From the NCBI GenBank assembly GCA_910587705.1, contig CAJUMX010000002.1, positions 124,001-188,000 on the forward strand: a stretch of 64,000 bases of DNA, written 5' to 3'. The stretch is from an uncultured Oscillibacter sp. (GTDB lineage: Bacteria; Bacillota; Clostridia; Oscillospirales; Oscillospiraceae). The notes beneath the pieces are model-generated. The model ran no database searches and had not been told where the DNA came from. It saw only the letters and a program-made list of their open reading frames with translations. Shown in pieces: positions 1 to 8,428 of the stretch; position 1 is the stretch's first letter, and each line of letters begins with the position of its first letter. A program made the translations under genes and the position numbers.

Positions 1-2
1 GG

Positions 3-710
3 CTCCGCGCCTCCCTGCCGGATATCCCGGAGTGCAAATTTTCCGCGGAGGACAGCCAGACGCTCCTCAGCAGAATTGAAACCCTACAAAAAGAGCCGTC
101 TCTGGCGCTGATCCGGTCGGTTTACGGGGAATTCCGATCTGTGGAAAGCTACAGTCTCTCCAACCTTTTTCAGGTGACCCGCACGCTAATCCTGCGCATC
201 CGGAACGAGGTGGCGGCCATGGGACTTCGGGAGGATCCCCCTCCCTCAGAGGAGGAGTCCGGCATCCCCTCGGAGGATATCATCCACAAGCGTCTGGCAA
301 ACTGCGACACTGTGGATGAACTGGCGGACTTCCTCTGCGAGTATACGGAGGCGGAGATCGACTACTGCTCCAAGCTGCAAATCCAAAAGGTCGGCGAGCC
401 TATTCGTGCCGCTCAGGAGTATGTCCGTGCCCATATCAACCGGCAGATCAGCCTGGAGGAGGTCTCCGAACGCGCTTTTGTCAGCGCGGGCTATCTAAGC
501 ACTCTTTTCAAGGAACGCACAGGAAAGAATTTTTCCGACTACGTTATCGAAACGCGAATCGAGGAGGCAAAGCGGCTGCTCCGGGATCCGTCTCTCAATA
601 TCCGCGGCATTGCGGAGCGGGTGGGCTATGCGGACCAGCGGCATTTCAGCAAGGTCTTTCAAAAAATGGTCGGCGTAACGCCGACGGCCTACCGAAAGTT
701 CTATGTGTAA
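3..710 (+). CDS. AraC-family response regulator, C-terminal part (5' truncated by window edge)
   Basis: The open frame enters from the left edge, so the receiver domain and true start lie outside the window. The last ~100 residues are a typical AraC/XylS DNA-binding domain with two helix-turn-helix units: the first around SLEEVSERAFVSAGYLSTLF, the second around NIRGIAERVGYADQRHFSKV, ending in the usual GVTPTAYRK motif. The preceding ~130 residues look like the linker seen in YesN-type regulators. It is followed after 13 bases by a YesM/LytS-type histidine kinase, so the pair is most likely a two-component system controlling the sugar-uptake operon that starts at 3303 (inference from context). 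Confidence 0.85.
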   Translation, partial: LRASLPDIPECKFSAEDSQTLLSRIETLQKEPSLALIRSVYGEFRSVESYSLSNLFQVTRTLILRIRNEVAAMGLREDPPPSEEESGIPSEDIIHKRLANCDTVDELADFLCEYTEAEIDYCSKLQIQKVGEPIRAAQEYVRAHINRQISLEEVSERAFVSAGYLSTLFKERTGKNFSDYVIETRIEEAKRLLRDPSLNIRGIAERVGYADQRHFSKVFQKMVGVTPTAYRKFYV

Positions 711-723
711 AAGGAGGCCGGCA

Positions 724-1752
724 ATGGATCATGTCCGCACCCCCTATCGATGGTTTTTTCAAGGCATGCTGGCTGCGGTCCTCATCCTCATCGCAATCCT
801 GCTGACGGCTGCAGCGGCTTTGGAAGAGGGATGCCCCCAAGCGGCGCTGCGGCTGCTCCGAACCGCGGCGCTGCTGCTTCTGGCATGGGCCGGGACCCTG
901 GCGGCGCTGCTGTGGAAAGCCAGGAGGCTGCGCTTACGTCCATCGGATGCTGGAAGGAGAAGCGGATTCTCCTTCCTGACGGATCTTCTCAATGAGGAAC
1001 ACGACCTCGGGTATTCCCGCCAGGAGATGGCTCTGAAAATCCTGGAAGCCCAGGCCCAGATGGACTCTCTGCAAAGCCAGATCAACCCCCATTTTCTCTA
1101 TAATACCTTGGAAAGTATTCGGAGCAAGGCCCTGCTTCACGACGAGGAGGAAATTGCCACCATGACCGAGACGCTGGCCCGGCTGTTCCGCTATAACATC
1201 AACCGCAACGGCACCAAGGCCTCCATTCTCGACGAGCTGGAAAACGTCAAAAACTATATCCGCATCCAAAACTACCGTTTTCGGGACAAGTTCACGCTTC
1301 GCCTCGAGCTGGACGGCTTAGAGGAGCTGACGGGAAGCTATATGCTGCCGGTCCTGACTCTCCAGCCCATCGTTGAAAACGCCATTCACCATGGACTGGA
1401 ACCCAAAATCGGTCCTGGTTCCATTCTGATCCGTGGATTCTGCACCCAGAGCAAATTGATTCTTCAAATCCGGGACGACGGCGTGGGCATCCCTCCAAGG
1501 CGGCTGGACGAGCTCCGCGCCCGCCTTTTGCACCCCGATTCCGGAGAACTCATCGCGCCGGAAGGGGACGGAACCTCCCGCCGGGGAAGCGGGATCGCGC
1601 TGAAAAACGTGCATCAGCGTTTACAGCTGTTTTTTGGTCCGGCCTATGGGCTGGAAATCACCAGCGCCCCAGGGGCAGGCACACAGATCGAGTTGTGTAT
1701 GCCGGCTCCTTCGGCATCGGGGGACAGAGAACATGAAAAAAGAGCTGTTTGA
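724..1752 (+). CDS. Sensor histidine kinase, YesM/LytS type
   Basis: This is a 342-residue membrane sensor kinase. Two hydrophobic segments lie near residues 9-32 and 45-65 with only a short loop between them, so there is no large extracellular sensor domain. A His_kinase domain follows with the phospho-acceptor motif QINPHFLYNTLES (His about residue 123), then an HATPase domain with N box (PIVENAIHHGL), G1 box (RDDGVGIP) and a GSGIALKNV motif. The ATG at 724 is chosen because AAGGAGG sits at 711-717; an upstream in-frame start at 703 would overlap the regulator. The missing sensor domain suggests it takes its input from a partner, perhaps the next gene, whose start lies inside this gene's 3' end. 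Confidence 0.88.
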   Translation: MDHVRTPYRWFFQGMLAAVLILIAILLTAAAALEEGCPQAALRLLRTAALLLLAWAGTLAALLWKARRLRLRPSDAGRRSGFSFLTDLLNEEHDLGYSRQEMALKILEAQAQMDSLQSQINPHFLYNTLESIRSKALLHDEEEIATMTETLARLFRYNINRNGTKASILDELENVKNYIRIQNYRFRDKFTLRLELDGLEELTGSYMLPVLTLQPIVENAIHHGLEPKIGPGSILIRGFCTQSKLILQIRDDGVGIPPRRLDELRARLLHPDSGELIAPEGDGTSRRGSGIALKNVHQRLQLFFGPAYGLEITSAPGAGTQIELCMPAPSASGDREHEKRAV

Positions 1753-3112
1753 ATTCCAGCATGTTTTCAAATTTATTGGCGGTCACAAGGCTCTGCGGAA
1801 TTTATCTCTACGCCTGTACCAAAACGAGCTCACCTTTCTGGTGGAGCGGAGCGGCAGCGGCCGGTCTGTGCTGACCCGGGTGATGATGGGAGAGCTTACG
1901 CCAGACAGCGGGACAATGAAGCTGTTGGAGGAACCCTATCAGCCCCTCTCGCCGGAGCAGGCTCACGAGCGGGGAATATTCTGCGTTACACAGGATACGA
2001 CGCTGATTCAAAATCTCTCTATCAGTGAAAACATCTACATTTCCAAGCCCCTCTCACCGGTATGGCTCCGGGGGCAGTCCAAAGCGTTTGTCCAAATGAT
2101 CTGCCGGGAATGCGGCATCCAAATGGACCTGCTCCAACGAACCACCCAGGTCCCGCTGATCGATACGCTGCTGGTCTACTGTCTGCGGGCTCTGCTGACC
2201 CGGGCCCGGCTTTTAATTCTGGATAATCTGCTCTATCTGCTTTCGGAAGAGGACATCGGCCTACTGTTTCAAAAGCTTCGGCTGTTGAAGAAGCGGGGCG
2301 TCGGCATCTTAATCATTGAGGCGGGAGCCCGGTATGCCCTCCGATACGGAGACCGGACGCTGTTTTTCTCAAGGGGACGCATTTCCGCTGATTTCATGCG
2401 CGGAGAATGTTCGGCGGAGCAAGCGAACCTGCTGCTGAATCGGGAACAACCAGTTCCGGCAGACGGCTTCCGGGAGGGATCGGAGCCGGTTCTTACCCGA
2501 GATTTTTTCTATCCGGCACGCTCTGGCATAGGGCGGCTCTCCCTGGCTCCCGGCGAGGTGGTCTGCGCCAGCTGCCGCAGCTCGAAACAATACCAATGGT
2601 ATCTGGACTTCTTTTTCCGCACAGAGCAGCTCCTGTCCATGAACCGCCAGCGGGGCCAGTCCCGCGTTACCGTACTGACCTTTAAAAAGCTTCAATCCGC
2701 TTATTTTCTGGATTTATCATTTGCGGAAAATGTGGTCCTGCCCGCCTACGCCCGCATCTCATCCAAAGGTAGACTAACGCCCAATCTGGCAAAGAAATTT
2801 CTAAAAAGCGAGCTGTCAGACGTCATCTCCATCCCCAGCGACCAGTGGGGCCGCCGTCTCAGCCGGTTCAGCGATACGGAGCGGGAGCAGGCCGTGCTCT
2901 ACCGGATGCTGATGGAGGATGTGGACATTCTCGTTTTTGCCGGCATCATGGATCAGCCCAATTTGTCTTTCATGGGCGACATCTGGAAGGTAATCTCCCG
3001 GGCGTCGGAACTGGGAAAAATTGTACTCATGTTCCACCGCAACTACGGCTGGCCTTTGCAAAGAAGGGACCGTCTGCTGTTTCTGGACGATCTTGAAGAA
3101 CCCTGCGTATAG
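1733..3112 (+). CDS. Degenerate tandem ABC-ATPase-like protein linked to the two-component system
   Basis: This 459-residue protein has the overall plan of a sugar-importer ATPase (RbsA/MglA: two ABC domains in one chain) but its catalytic motifs are eroded. The first Walker A reads ERSGSGRS (about residues 38-45), with Arg in place of the catalytic Lys. The Walker B-like LLILDN lacks the catalytic Glu, and no LSGGQ signature is visible. In the second half the LSGGNQQ position reads RFSDTEREQ. It is therefore probably not a transport ATPase but a nucleotide-sensing or structural protein. The ATG at 1733 overlaps the kinase gene by 20 bases, which implies translational coupling. A regulatory role with the kinase is inference. 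An alternative is a decaying paralogue of the RbsA gene at 3303. Confidence 0.7.
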   Translation: MKKELFEFQHVFKFIGGHKALRNLSLRLYQNELTFLVERSGSGRSVLTRVMMGELTPDSGTMKLLEEPYQPLSPEQAHERGIFCVTQDTTLIQNLSISENIYISKPLSPVWLRGQSKAFVQMICRECGIQMDLLQRTTQVPLIDTLLVYCLRALLTRARLLILDNLLYLLSEEDIGLLFQKLRLLKKRGVGILIIEAGARYALRYGDRTLFFSRGRISADFMRGECSAEQANLLLNREQPVPADGFREGSEPVLTRDFFYPARSGIGRLSLAPGEVVCASCRSSKQYQWYLDFFFRTEQLLSMNRQRGQSRVTVLTFKKLQSAYFLDLSFAENVVLPAYARISSKGRLTPNLAKKFLKSELSDVISIPSDQWGRRLSRFSDTEREQAVLYRMLMEDVDILVFAGIMDQPNLSFMGDIWKVISRASELGKIVLMFHRNYGWPLQRRDRLLFLDDLEEPCV

Positions 3113-3130
3113 ATGCGCAGGGTTCTTTTG
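3097..3130 (+). terminator. Rho-independent terminator overlapping the stop codon
   Basis: The inverted repeat AGAACCCTGCG / CGCAGGGTTCT (3097-3107 and 3116-3126) is followed by TTTTG. It begins inside the last codons of the ABC-like gene and encloses its TAG stop. It separates the signalling operon from the transporter operon. Confidence 0.85.
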
Positions 3131-3231
3131 TTGCCAAAAGCAAATCTCTAAATTTATATAAAATGCATAAAATAAGAGTGCCGCTTTCCTGATATTCCGT
3201 AAATCACACACATTTTCTGAAAACCGCCGCA

Positions 3232-3260
3232 TTGCCGCCCCGGCTTGGGCCAAGTATACT
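3232..3260 (+). promoter_or_regulatory. Sigma-A-type promoter for the sugar ABC transporter operon
   Basis: A -35 TTGCCG (3232-3237) and a -10 TATACT (3255-3260) are separated by exactly 17 bases. They lie about 40 bases before the transporter start, whose ribosome site AGAGAGGGG is near 3288-3297. The AT-rich stretch 3147-3175 just upstream is a plausible binding region for the AraC-type regulator encoded at the left edge. Confidence 0.7.
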
Positions 3261-3302
3261 AAATATGAAAACGGCGAAGGCCATTGAGAGAGAGGGGATT
3301 CG

Positions 3303-4790
3303 ATGAGCGAGATTCTCGCAATGGAGCATATCACAAAAACATACCCAGGCGTCAAGGCCCTGGACAACGTGTCCGTTTCCTTTGAACAGGGAGAAGTTCA
3401 TGCGGTGATGGGCGAAAACGGCGCGGGAAAGTCCACGCTGATGAAAATTCTGAACGGCATGTTCCCAGCGGACAGCGGAGAAATCCGGTTCAACGGGCAA
3501 AAAACCATTATCCGCAGCCCCAGGGACGCCATCGGCCTTGGAATCGCCATGATCCACCAGGAGCTCAACCCCATTAAGGACCTGACCATCGCGGAGAACA
3601 TGTTTGTGGGACGGTATCCGAAAAAGGGGTGCGTCGTGAATTGGGCGGAGATGTACAGCCAGTGCCGGAAGCTTTTCGAGCACTGGAAGGTGGATTTCAA
3701 CCCCAGGCAAAAGGTCCGGTCCCTTTCCACAGCGGAGACGCAAATGCTGGAGATTTTAAAGGCCATCTCCTACGACGCCAAGCTTATCATTATGGATGAG
3801 CCCACCTCCGCCATCACAGAACGGGAAGTACAAAAGCTCTTCTCCTTCATTGAAGAACTGAAAAGCAAGGGCATTACCATCATCATCATCACCCACAAAA
3901 TTGATGAGGTCTTTCAAGTGGCGGACCGCGTTTCCGTCCTTCGGGATGGTACGTACATTGGAACCAAGCCAATCGGAGAGCTGGACCACGACCGCCTGAT
4001 CTCCATGATGGTGGGCCGGGAAATCTCCAATGTCCACCCGTCCCGGAGCTTCCAGGGCGGAGAAGCGGTTTTAAAGGTGAACCATCTCCGGTGCGGCAAA
4101 AAGGTGAAAGATGTCTCCTTCGAGCTGTACAAAGGCGAAATCCTGGGCTTTGCCGGAATTGTGGGAGCCGGTCGAACGGAGTCCCTGCGCTGCCTCTTCG
4201 GTCTGGACCGCGCCGAGAGCGGAACCGTGGAGATGGCGGGCCGGCAGGTCCATATCCAGTGCCCTCGGGACGCTATGAAACATGGAATTGCCATGGTGAC
4301 GGAAAACCGCAAGGAGGACGGCCTGGTGCTTTGCCGGTCCATTCTGGAGAACACAGTACTGCCTTCCACCTACCGAAACTCCAGGCATGGCGTTCTGCAA
4401 AAGCATATAGAGGCCGGAGCGGCTGTAGAAATGTGCCAGAAGCTCCGGGTAAAGACCCCCAGCTATGAGAACCTTGTCAATCAGCTCTCCGGCGGAAACC
4501 AGCAAAAGGTCATCATCGCCAAGTGGCTGATGACCAGCCCTAAGGTGCTGATTTTGGACGAGCCTACACGGGGCATCGACGTGGGCGCTAAAAGTGAGAT
4601 TTATCAGATCATGAACGAGCTGACGGAGCAGGGCGTCTCCATCATCATGATCTCCTCGGACATGGAAGAGATCATGGGCATGGCGGACCGAATTCTGGTC
4701 ATGTGCGAGGGACAAATCTCCGGTGAGCTGCACAAGGGTGAATACACCCAGGAAAAAATTCTGGAATATGCCGCAGAGGTGAGAAAATGA
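3303..4790 (+). CDS. Sugar ABC importer, tandem ATP-binding protein (RbsA/MglA type)
   Basis: This 495-residue protein carries two ABC domains. The N-terminal one has an intact Walker A (GENGAGKST, about residues 38-46) and Walker B (LIIMDEPTS). The C-terminal one has the GIVGAGRTE loop characteristic of this family, followed by LSGGNQQKV and LILDEPTRGIDVG. It energises uptake of a monosaccharide or small polyol through the permease encoded next, whose ATG overlaps this gene's TGA (ATGA). Exact substrate specificity cannot be read from the sequence. It is catalytically intact, in contrast to the degenerate protein just upstream. Confidence 0.93.
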   Translation: MSEILAMEHITKTYPGVKALDNVSVSFEQGEVHAVMGENGAGKSTLMKILNGMFPADSGEIRFNGQKTIIRSPRDAIGLGIAMIHQELNPIKDLTIAENMFVGRYPKKGCVVNWAEMYSQCRKLFEHWKVDFNPRQKVRSLSTAETQMLEILKAISYDAKLIIMDEPTSAITEREVQKLFSFIEELKSKGITIIIITHKIDEVFQVADRVSVLRDGTYIGTKPIGELDHDRLISMMVGREISNVHPSRSFQGGEAVLKVNHLRCGKKVKDVSFELYKGEILGFAGIVGAGRTESLRCLFGLDRAESGTVEMAGRQVHIQCPRDAMKHGIAMVTENRKEDGLVLCRSILENTVLPSTYRNSRHGVLQKHIEAGAAVEMCQKLRVKTPSYENLVNQLSGGNQQKVIIAKWLMTSPKVLILDEPTRGIDVGAKSEIYQIMNELTEQGVSIIMISSDMEEIMGMADRILVMCEGQISGELHKGEYTQEKILEYAAEVRK

Positions 4791-5752
4791 AACATACGAT
4801 TGGAAAAAAGCTCAACGGAGCGGAGCTGTTCAGCCGGTTTGGCATCCTACTGATCTTTGTGCTGGTGGTACTGGCCGCTTCCCTGGCCTCCGACCGCTTC
4901 CTCAGCCCCGACAACGTTGTCAGCGTCTTTACCCAGTGCACCGTCATCGGCGTGCTCTCCTGCGGCATGACCATGCTGATCGTCTCCGGCAATACGGACC
5001 TTTCCGCCGGTTCCGGCGTGGCCTTGGCAGGCGTCGTGTGTGCTTTAGTGGTAAATGCTACGGGAAGCTGGCTTCTGTCCGTCCTGGCTTCCCTGGCTGT
5101 CATGCTTCTGACCAGCGCCGTTCAGGGTGTGCTGGTATCTTACTTCTCGCTGGTTCCCTTTATCGTCACCCTGGCGGGGCAGCTGGCGTTCCGGGGCGCG
5201 GCTCAGGTTCTTTCCAACGGCGCACCCATCATCGGCGTGGGACCCATTGCGCGGATTTCCAGCGGAAAGCTCTTCGGCATCCCCTGGCTCATCATCATCA
5301 CGATCCTGGCGGTGCTCTTTACCTGGCTGGTTATGAACTATACCTCCTTTGGCCGTTATATCTACGCCACCGGAGGCAACCGGGAAGCGGCCAACGCCGC
5401 GGGCATCAATGTCAAGCTCATGATCCTGTTCGCTTACCTCTACATGGGCGCCTGCACCGCTCTGGCGGGCATCATGCTGGCGGCCCGGACCAACAGCGGT
5501 CAGCCCACCGCCGCCGTGGCCTATGAGTTCGACGCCATCATCGCCTGCGTGCTGGGCGGATGCGGCATGGCGGGCGGCGTAGGCTCCGTGGCAGCCAGCC
5601 TCATCGGAGCGCTGACCATCGGCGTCATCAACAACTGCATGAACCTGGCAGGCGTATCCCCCTATTACCAGTCCATTGTGAAGGGCGTCATCATCATAGC
5701 CGCCGTTCTCCTGGACAAAAAGACGCACGATGCGGTCATGAAGGCATCCTAA
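4787..5752 (+). CDS. Sugar ABC importer permease (RbsC type)
   Basis: This 321-residue, highly hydrophobic protein has about eight to ten predicted membrane segments and matches the BPD_transp_2 family of ribose/xylose/galactose permeases. Recognisable features are the SGNTDLSAGSGVAL region, GREAANAAGINV and the glycine-rich GGCGMAGGVGSV loop near the C-terminus. It forms the membrane channel of the importer with the adjacent ATPase (4-base overlap) and lipoprotein. Length is normal for the family. Confidence 0.93.
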   Translation: MKHTIGKKLNGAELFSRFGILLIFVLVVLAASLASDRFLSPDNVVSVFTQCTVIGVLSCGMTMLIVSGNTDLSAGSGVALAGVVCALVVNATGSWLLSVLASLAVMLLTSAVQGVLVSYFSLVPFIVTLAGQLAFRGAAQVLSNGAPIIGVGPIARISSGKLFGIPWLIIITILAVLFTWLVMNYTSFGRYIYATGGNREAANAAGINVKLMILFAYLYMGACTALAGIMLAARTNSGQPTAAVAYEFDAIIACVLGGCGMAGGVGSVAASLIGALTIGVINNCMNLAGVSPYYQSIVKGVIIIAAVLLDKKTHDAVMKAS

Positions 5753-5806
5753 CACCGTAATCCCTTAAAAAAGGATAGAGCTCAAAATTCAAAGGAGGAA
5801 AAAAGT

Positions 5807-6820
5807 ATGTCTCTGAAGAAGATCCTCGCAACGCTCCTGACAGCGGCGCTGCTGCTCTCACTTGCCGCCTGCGGCGGCAAACAGGACAGCCAGCCGCAAG
5901 ACACCCCGCCTGCCGACAGCGGCACTTCCGCCCCAGCCAACACGGACAGCGGCAACGGAAAAATTAAGGTCGGTTTCTCCAGCGCCGCCTTCTCCGACGA
6001 GTGGTGCCACAACCTGGCGCTTGCCTTCGAGTCTTTGACAGAGAGCGAGTATCCCGAAATTGAGGCCACCATTTTGGACGGCAACATTGACGCCGAAAAA
6101 CAAATCAACACCATCGAGTCCCTGATCCAGCAGGAGATGGATTATATTGCGGTTCAGCCCCTGCCCGGCGCGGAACCGGCGCTGCAAGCGGTCATTGACG
6201 CCGGTATCCCTCTTATCTGTGTGGATACGGTGCCCGTCAGTGATACGCTGGTCTGGACCCAGGTGGGTGTGGACGAAGCGGAATTTGGCCGCCTCCAGGC
6301 GGAAAAGCTGGCGGAAGTCCTTCCGGAAAACGGCACCGTCTGTTTGGCCATGAACCAGCTGGGCATGAACAGCCAGATCAACCGCACCCGGGGCTTTGAG
6401 GAGAAGATCGCCGAAATCCGGCCCGACGTCACCATTCTTGACAAACAGCCCGCCGACTCCAAGACCGACAAGGCCATGAATCTAATGGAGGACTGGCTCC
6501 AGCGCTTCGGCGCCGACGGGATCAACGGCGTGGTCTGCCAGTCTGCCATGACGGTCCAGGGCATTGTAGAATCCCTCCGTGCCCACGGCTTGACGGGAAA
6601 AATTTATGTGGCGGCTCAGGACTTCACGCAGCCCTCTGGAACCGAGTGGCTGCTGAACGACGAAACCTATGTGGATGTGTTCTATGACTACTTTGCCCTG
6701 GCCCGCGGCACCTATGACGCCATTATGGCCCATGAAAAGGACGGCGTGGAGATGCCGGAGCAGGTCATGATCAACCCCTCTGTCTGGACCAAGGAAAATG
6801 CCACTGAATTTGGCAGCTAA
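5807..6820 (+). CDS. Sugar ABC importer substrate-binding lipoprotein (RbsB-like)
   Basis: This 337-residue protein starts with a lipoprotein signal peptide: positively charged MSLKKI, a hydrophobic stretch and the lipobox LAAC with Cys22 as the lipidated residue. A Ser/Pro/Asp-rich linker follows, then a type-1 periplasmic binding fold (IKVGFSSAAFSDEW, AVQPLPGAEPALQAVIDAGI, GVCQSAM). It captures the sugar outside the cell and delivers it to the permease. An AAAGGAGG ribosome site precedes the ATG. It is the last gene before a terminator, so expression can be high relative to the downstream enzymes. Confidence 0.92.
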   Translation: MSLKKILATLLTAALLLSLAACGGKQDSQPQDTPPADSGTSAPANTDSGNGKIKVGFSSAAFSDEWCHNLALAFESLTESEYPEIEATILDGNIDAEKQINTIESLIQQEMDYIAVQPLPGAEPALQAVIDAGIPLICVDTVPVSDTLVWTQVGVDEAEFGRLQAEKLAEVLPENGTVCLAMNQLGMNSQINRTRGFEEKIAEIRPDVTILDKQPADSKTDKAMNLMEDWLQRFGADGINGVVCQSAMTVQGIVESLRAHGLTGKIYVAAQDFTQPSGTEWLLNDETYVDVFYDYFALARGTYDAIMAHEKDGVEMPEQVMINPSVWTKENATEFGS

Positions 6821-6828
6821 CCTTCGTC

Positions 6829-6863
6829 AAAAGAGGCGGACGGCTTTTCGTCCGCCTCTTTTT
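6829..6863 (+). terminator. Terminator between binding protein and carboxylesterase
   Basis: The perfect 12-bp stem AAGAGGCGGACG / CGTCCGCCTCTT (6831-6842, 6849-6860) is followed by TTTC. The next gene starts only 17 bases later with its own AAAGGAG site, so partial read-through into the enzyme genes is likely. Confidence 0.85.
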
Positions 6864-6879
6864 CATAAAGGAGAAACGT

Positions 6880-8388
6880 ATGGCGTTATTGCAGGCAACT
6901 ACGGAATCCGGTCTTGTCGCCGGACTTTACAGCGGAAACCCGGAAATTACGGTCTTTAAGGGCATCCCCTACGCCGCCCCGCCGGTGGGCCCCCTGCGTT
7001 GGGCCGCCCCCCAGCCCGCCCCCGCCTGGGAAGGTGTCTACGAGGCGTACATGTTCAAAAACATTCCCAGCCAGGCAGAGGAACGGCACCCCTTCTATTC
7101 CAAGGAGTTCTATGTCTGTCGAAAGCCGATGGGCGAGGACTGCCTTTATCTGAATGTCTGGACCCCTGCACAAACCACAGAGGAGCGCCTGCCGGTAATG
7201 TTCTTTATACACGGCGGCGGCTACAAAACCGGCTACAGCCACGAGATTACCTTCGATGGCGACGCCTTGGCCCGACGGGGCGTGCTGCTGGTGACCATCG
7301 AGTACCGCCTGGGCTCCTTCGGTTACCTTGCCCATCGGGAGCTGCGGGACGAAAACGGGCACTGCGGCAACTATGGGCTCCTGGACCAGATCGCGGCGCT
7401 GAAATGGGTCCGCCGGAACATTGCCGCCTTTGGCGGGGACCCGGACAACATCACCATTTTCGGCCAGTCTGCCGGAGCTCTGAGCGTTCTAAACCTCCTC
7501 ACCTCCCCTCTGTCTCAGGGGGATATTGCCCGGGCCATCATGCAGAGCGCCGGGGGATACACCGGCCGCCGGTCCTCCGGCGTCTCCATGCGGACCCAGG
7601 AGGAAGCGGAGAAGCTGGGGGCGGAATTTCTGAAATTCCTGGGCTGTGAGTCCATTCGGGAGGCCCGGGCCCGCTCTCCGGAGAACATCGTGGAGCAGGA
7701 GCGGCGCTTCCTCGAGGAATCTTGTCCTGGTGACCTTGCGTTCTCCCCCATTGTGGATGGCTGGTCACAGCCCTCCGACTGTTCCGAGGCGGTGAAGTTC
7801 TATCGGTATGCGGACGTTCCCTGTATGATCGGCGCCACCGCCAATGAAAACGGCGCGTTCAACTGCCTGCCGCCCCAAGCTCCGGAGGCGTTCCGACGCT
7901 CCGCGGAGGAGCGCTTCGGCAAAGACGCGGAAGCCTTTTTGAAGCTGGCGGGCTTTGACCAAGACCCAGAGGCCGCCGTTCGGGCGGGGGGCTGGGACGA
8001 CCTGTTAAAGCCCAGTGTTTTTGCCTGGGCGGACCATGCCGCGGAAAACCCGGCCGTGAAGCCCGCTTTTCTCTATCATTTCACCAGGAAGATGCCGGGA
8101 GACGACGCCGGGGCCTACCACTCCAGCGAGCTGTGGTACGTCTTTCAGACCCTTTCCCGCTGCTGGCGAGACTTGACAGGTATGGACTATGATCTCTCCC
8201 GGGCCATGGTGGGCTATTGGACCAACTTCGCCAAATACGGCGATCCCAACGGGGCGGGCCTGCCGGTGTGGACGCCCTACACGGCGGCGTGCCGGGAGAG
8301 CATGGAGCTTGGGGAGCGTGTGGGCATGAGCAGTTTTTGCGGCTCTCCCCGGGTACGCTTCATCGTTGACCACATTTTAAAGGAATAA
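6880..8388 (+). CDS. Type-B carboxylesterase (alpha/beta hydrolase)
   Basis: This 502-residue protein belongs to the carboxylesterase type B family. Visible features are the N-terminal FKGIPYAAPPVGPLRW block, the oxyanion-hole HGGGY motif, the nucleophile elbow FGQSAGA (Ser about residue 197) and the catalytic-His motif GAYHSSELWYVF (His about residue 414). There is no signal peptide, so it should be cytosolic. It follows the importer and precedes two sugar enzymes, so I infer that it removes an acyl or ester group from the imported substrate; the substrate is unknown. Confidence 0.88.
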   Translation: MALLQATTESGLVAGLYSGNPEITVFKGIPYAAPPVGPLRWAAPQPAPAWEGVYEAYMFKNIPSQAEERHPFYSKEFYVCRKPMGEDCLYLNVWTPAQTTEERLPVMFFIHGGGYKTGYSHEITFDGDALARRGVLLVTIEYRLGSFGYLAHRELRDENGHCGNYGLLDQIAALKWVRRNIAAFGGDPDNITIFGQSAGALSVLNLLTSPLSQGDIARAIMQSAGGYTGRRSSGVSMRTQEEAEKLGAEFLKFLGCESIREARARSPENIVEQERRFLEESCPGDLAFSPIVDGWSQPSDCSEAVKFYRYADVPCMIGATANENGAFNCLPPQAPEAFRRSAEERFGKDAEAFLKLAGFDQDPEAAVRAGGWDDLLKPSVFAWADHAAENPAVKPAFLYHFTRKMPGDDAGAYHSSELWYVFQTLSRCWRDLTGMDYDLSRAMVGYWTNFAKYGDPNGAGLPVWTPYTAACRESMELGERVGMSSFCGSPRVRFIVDHILKE

Positions 8389-8428
8389 CTCTACGGCCGG
8401 AGGCCGCATAAAAAGGAGGTACACGCTT

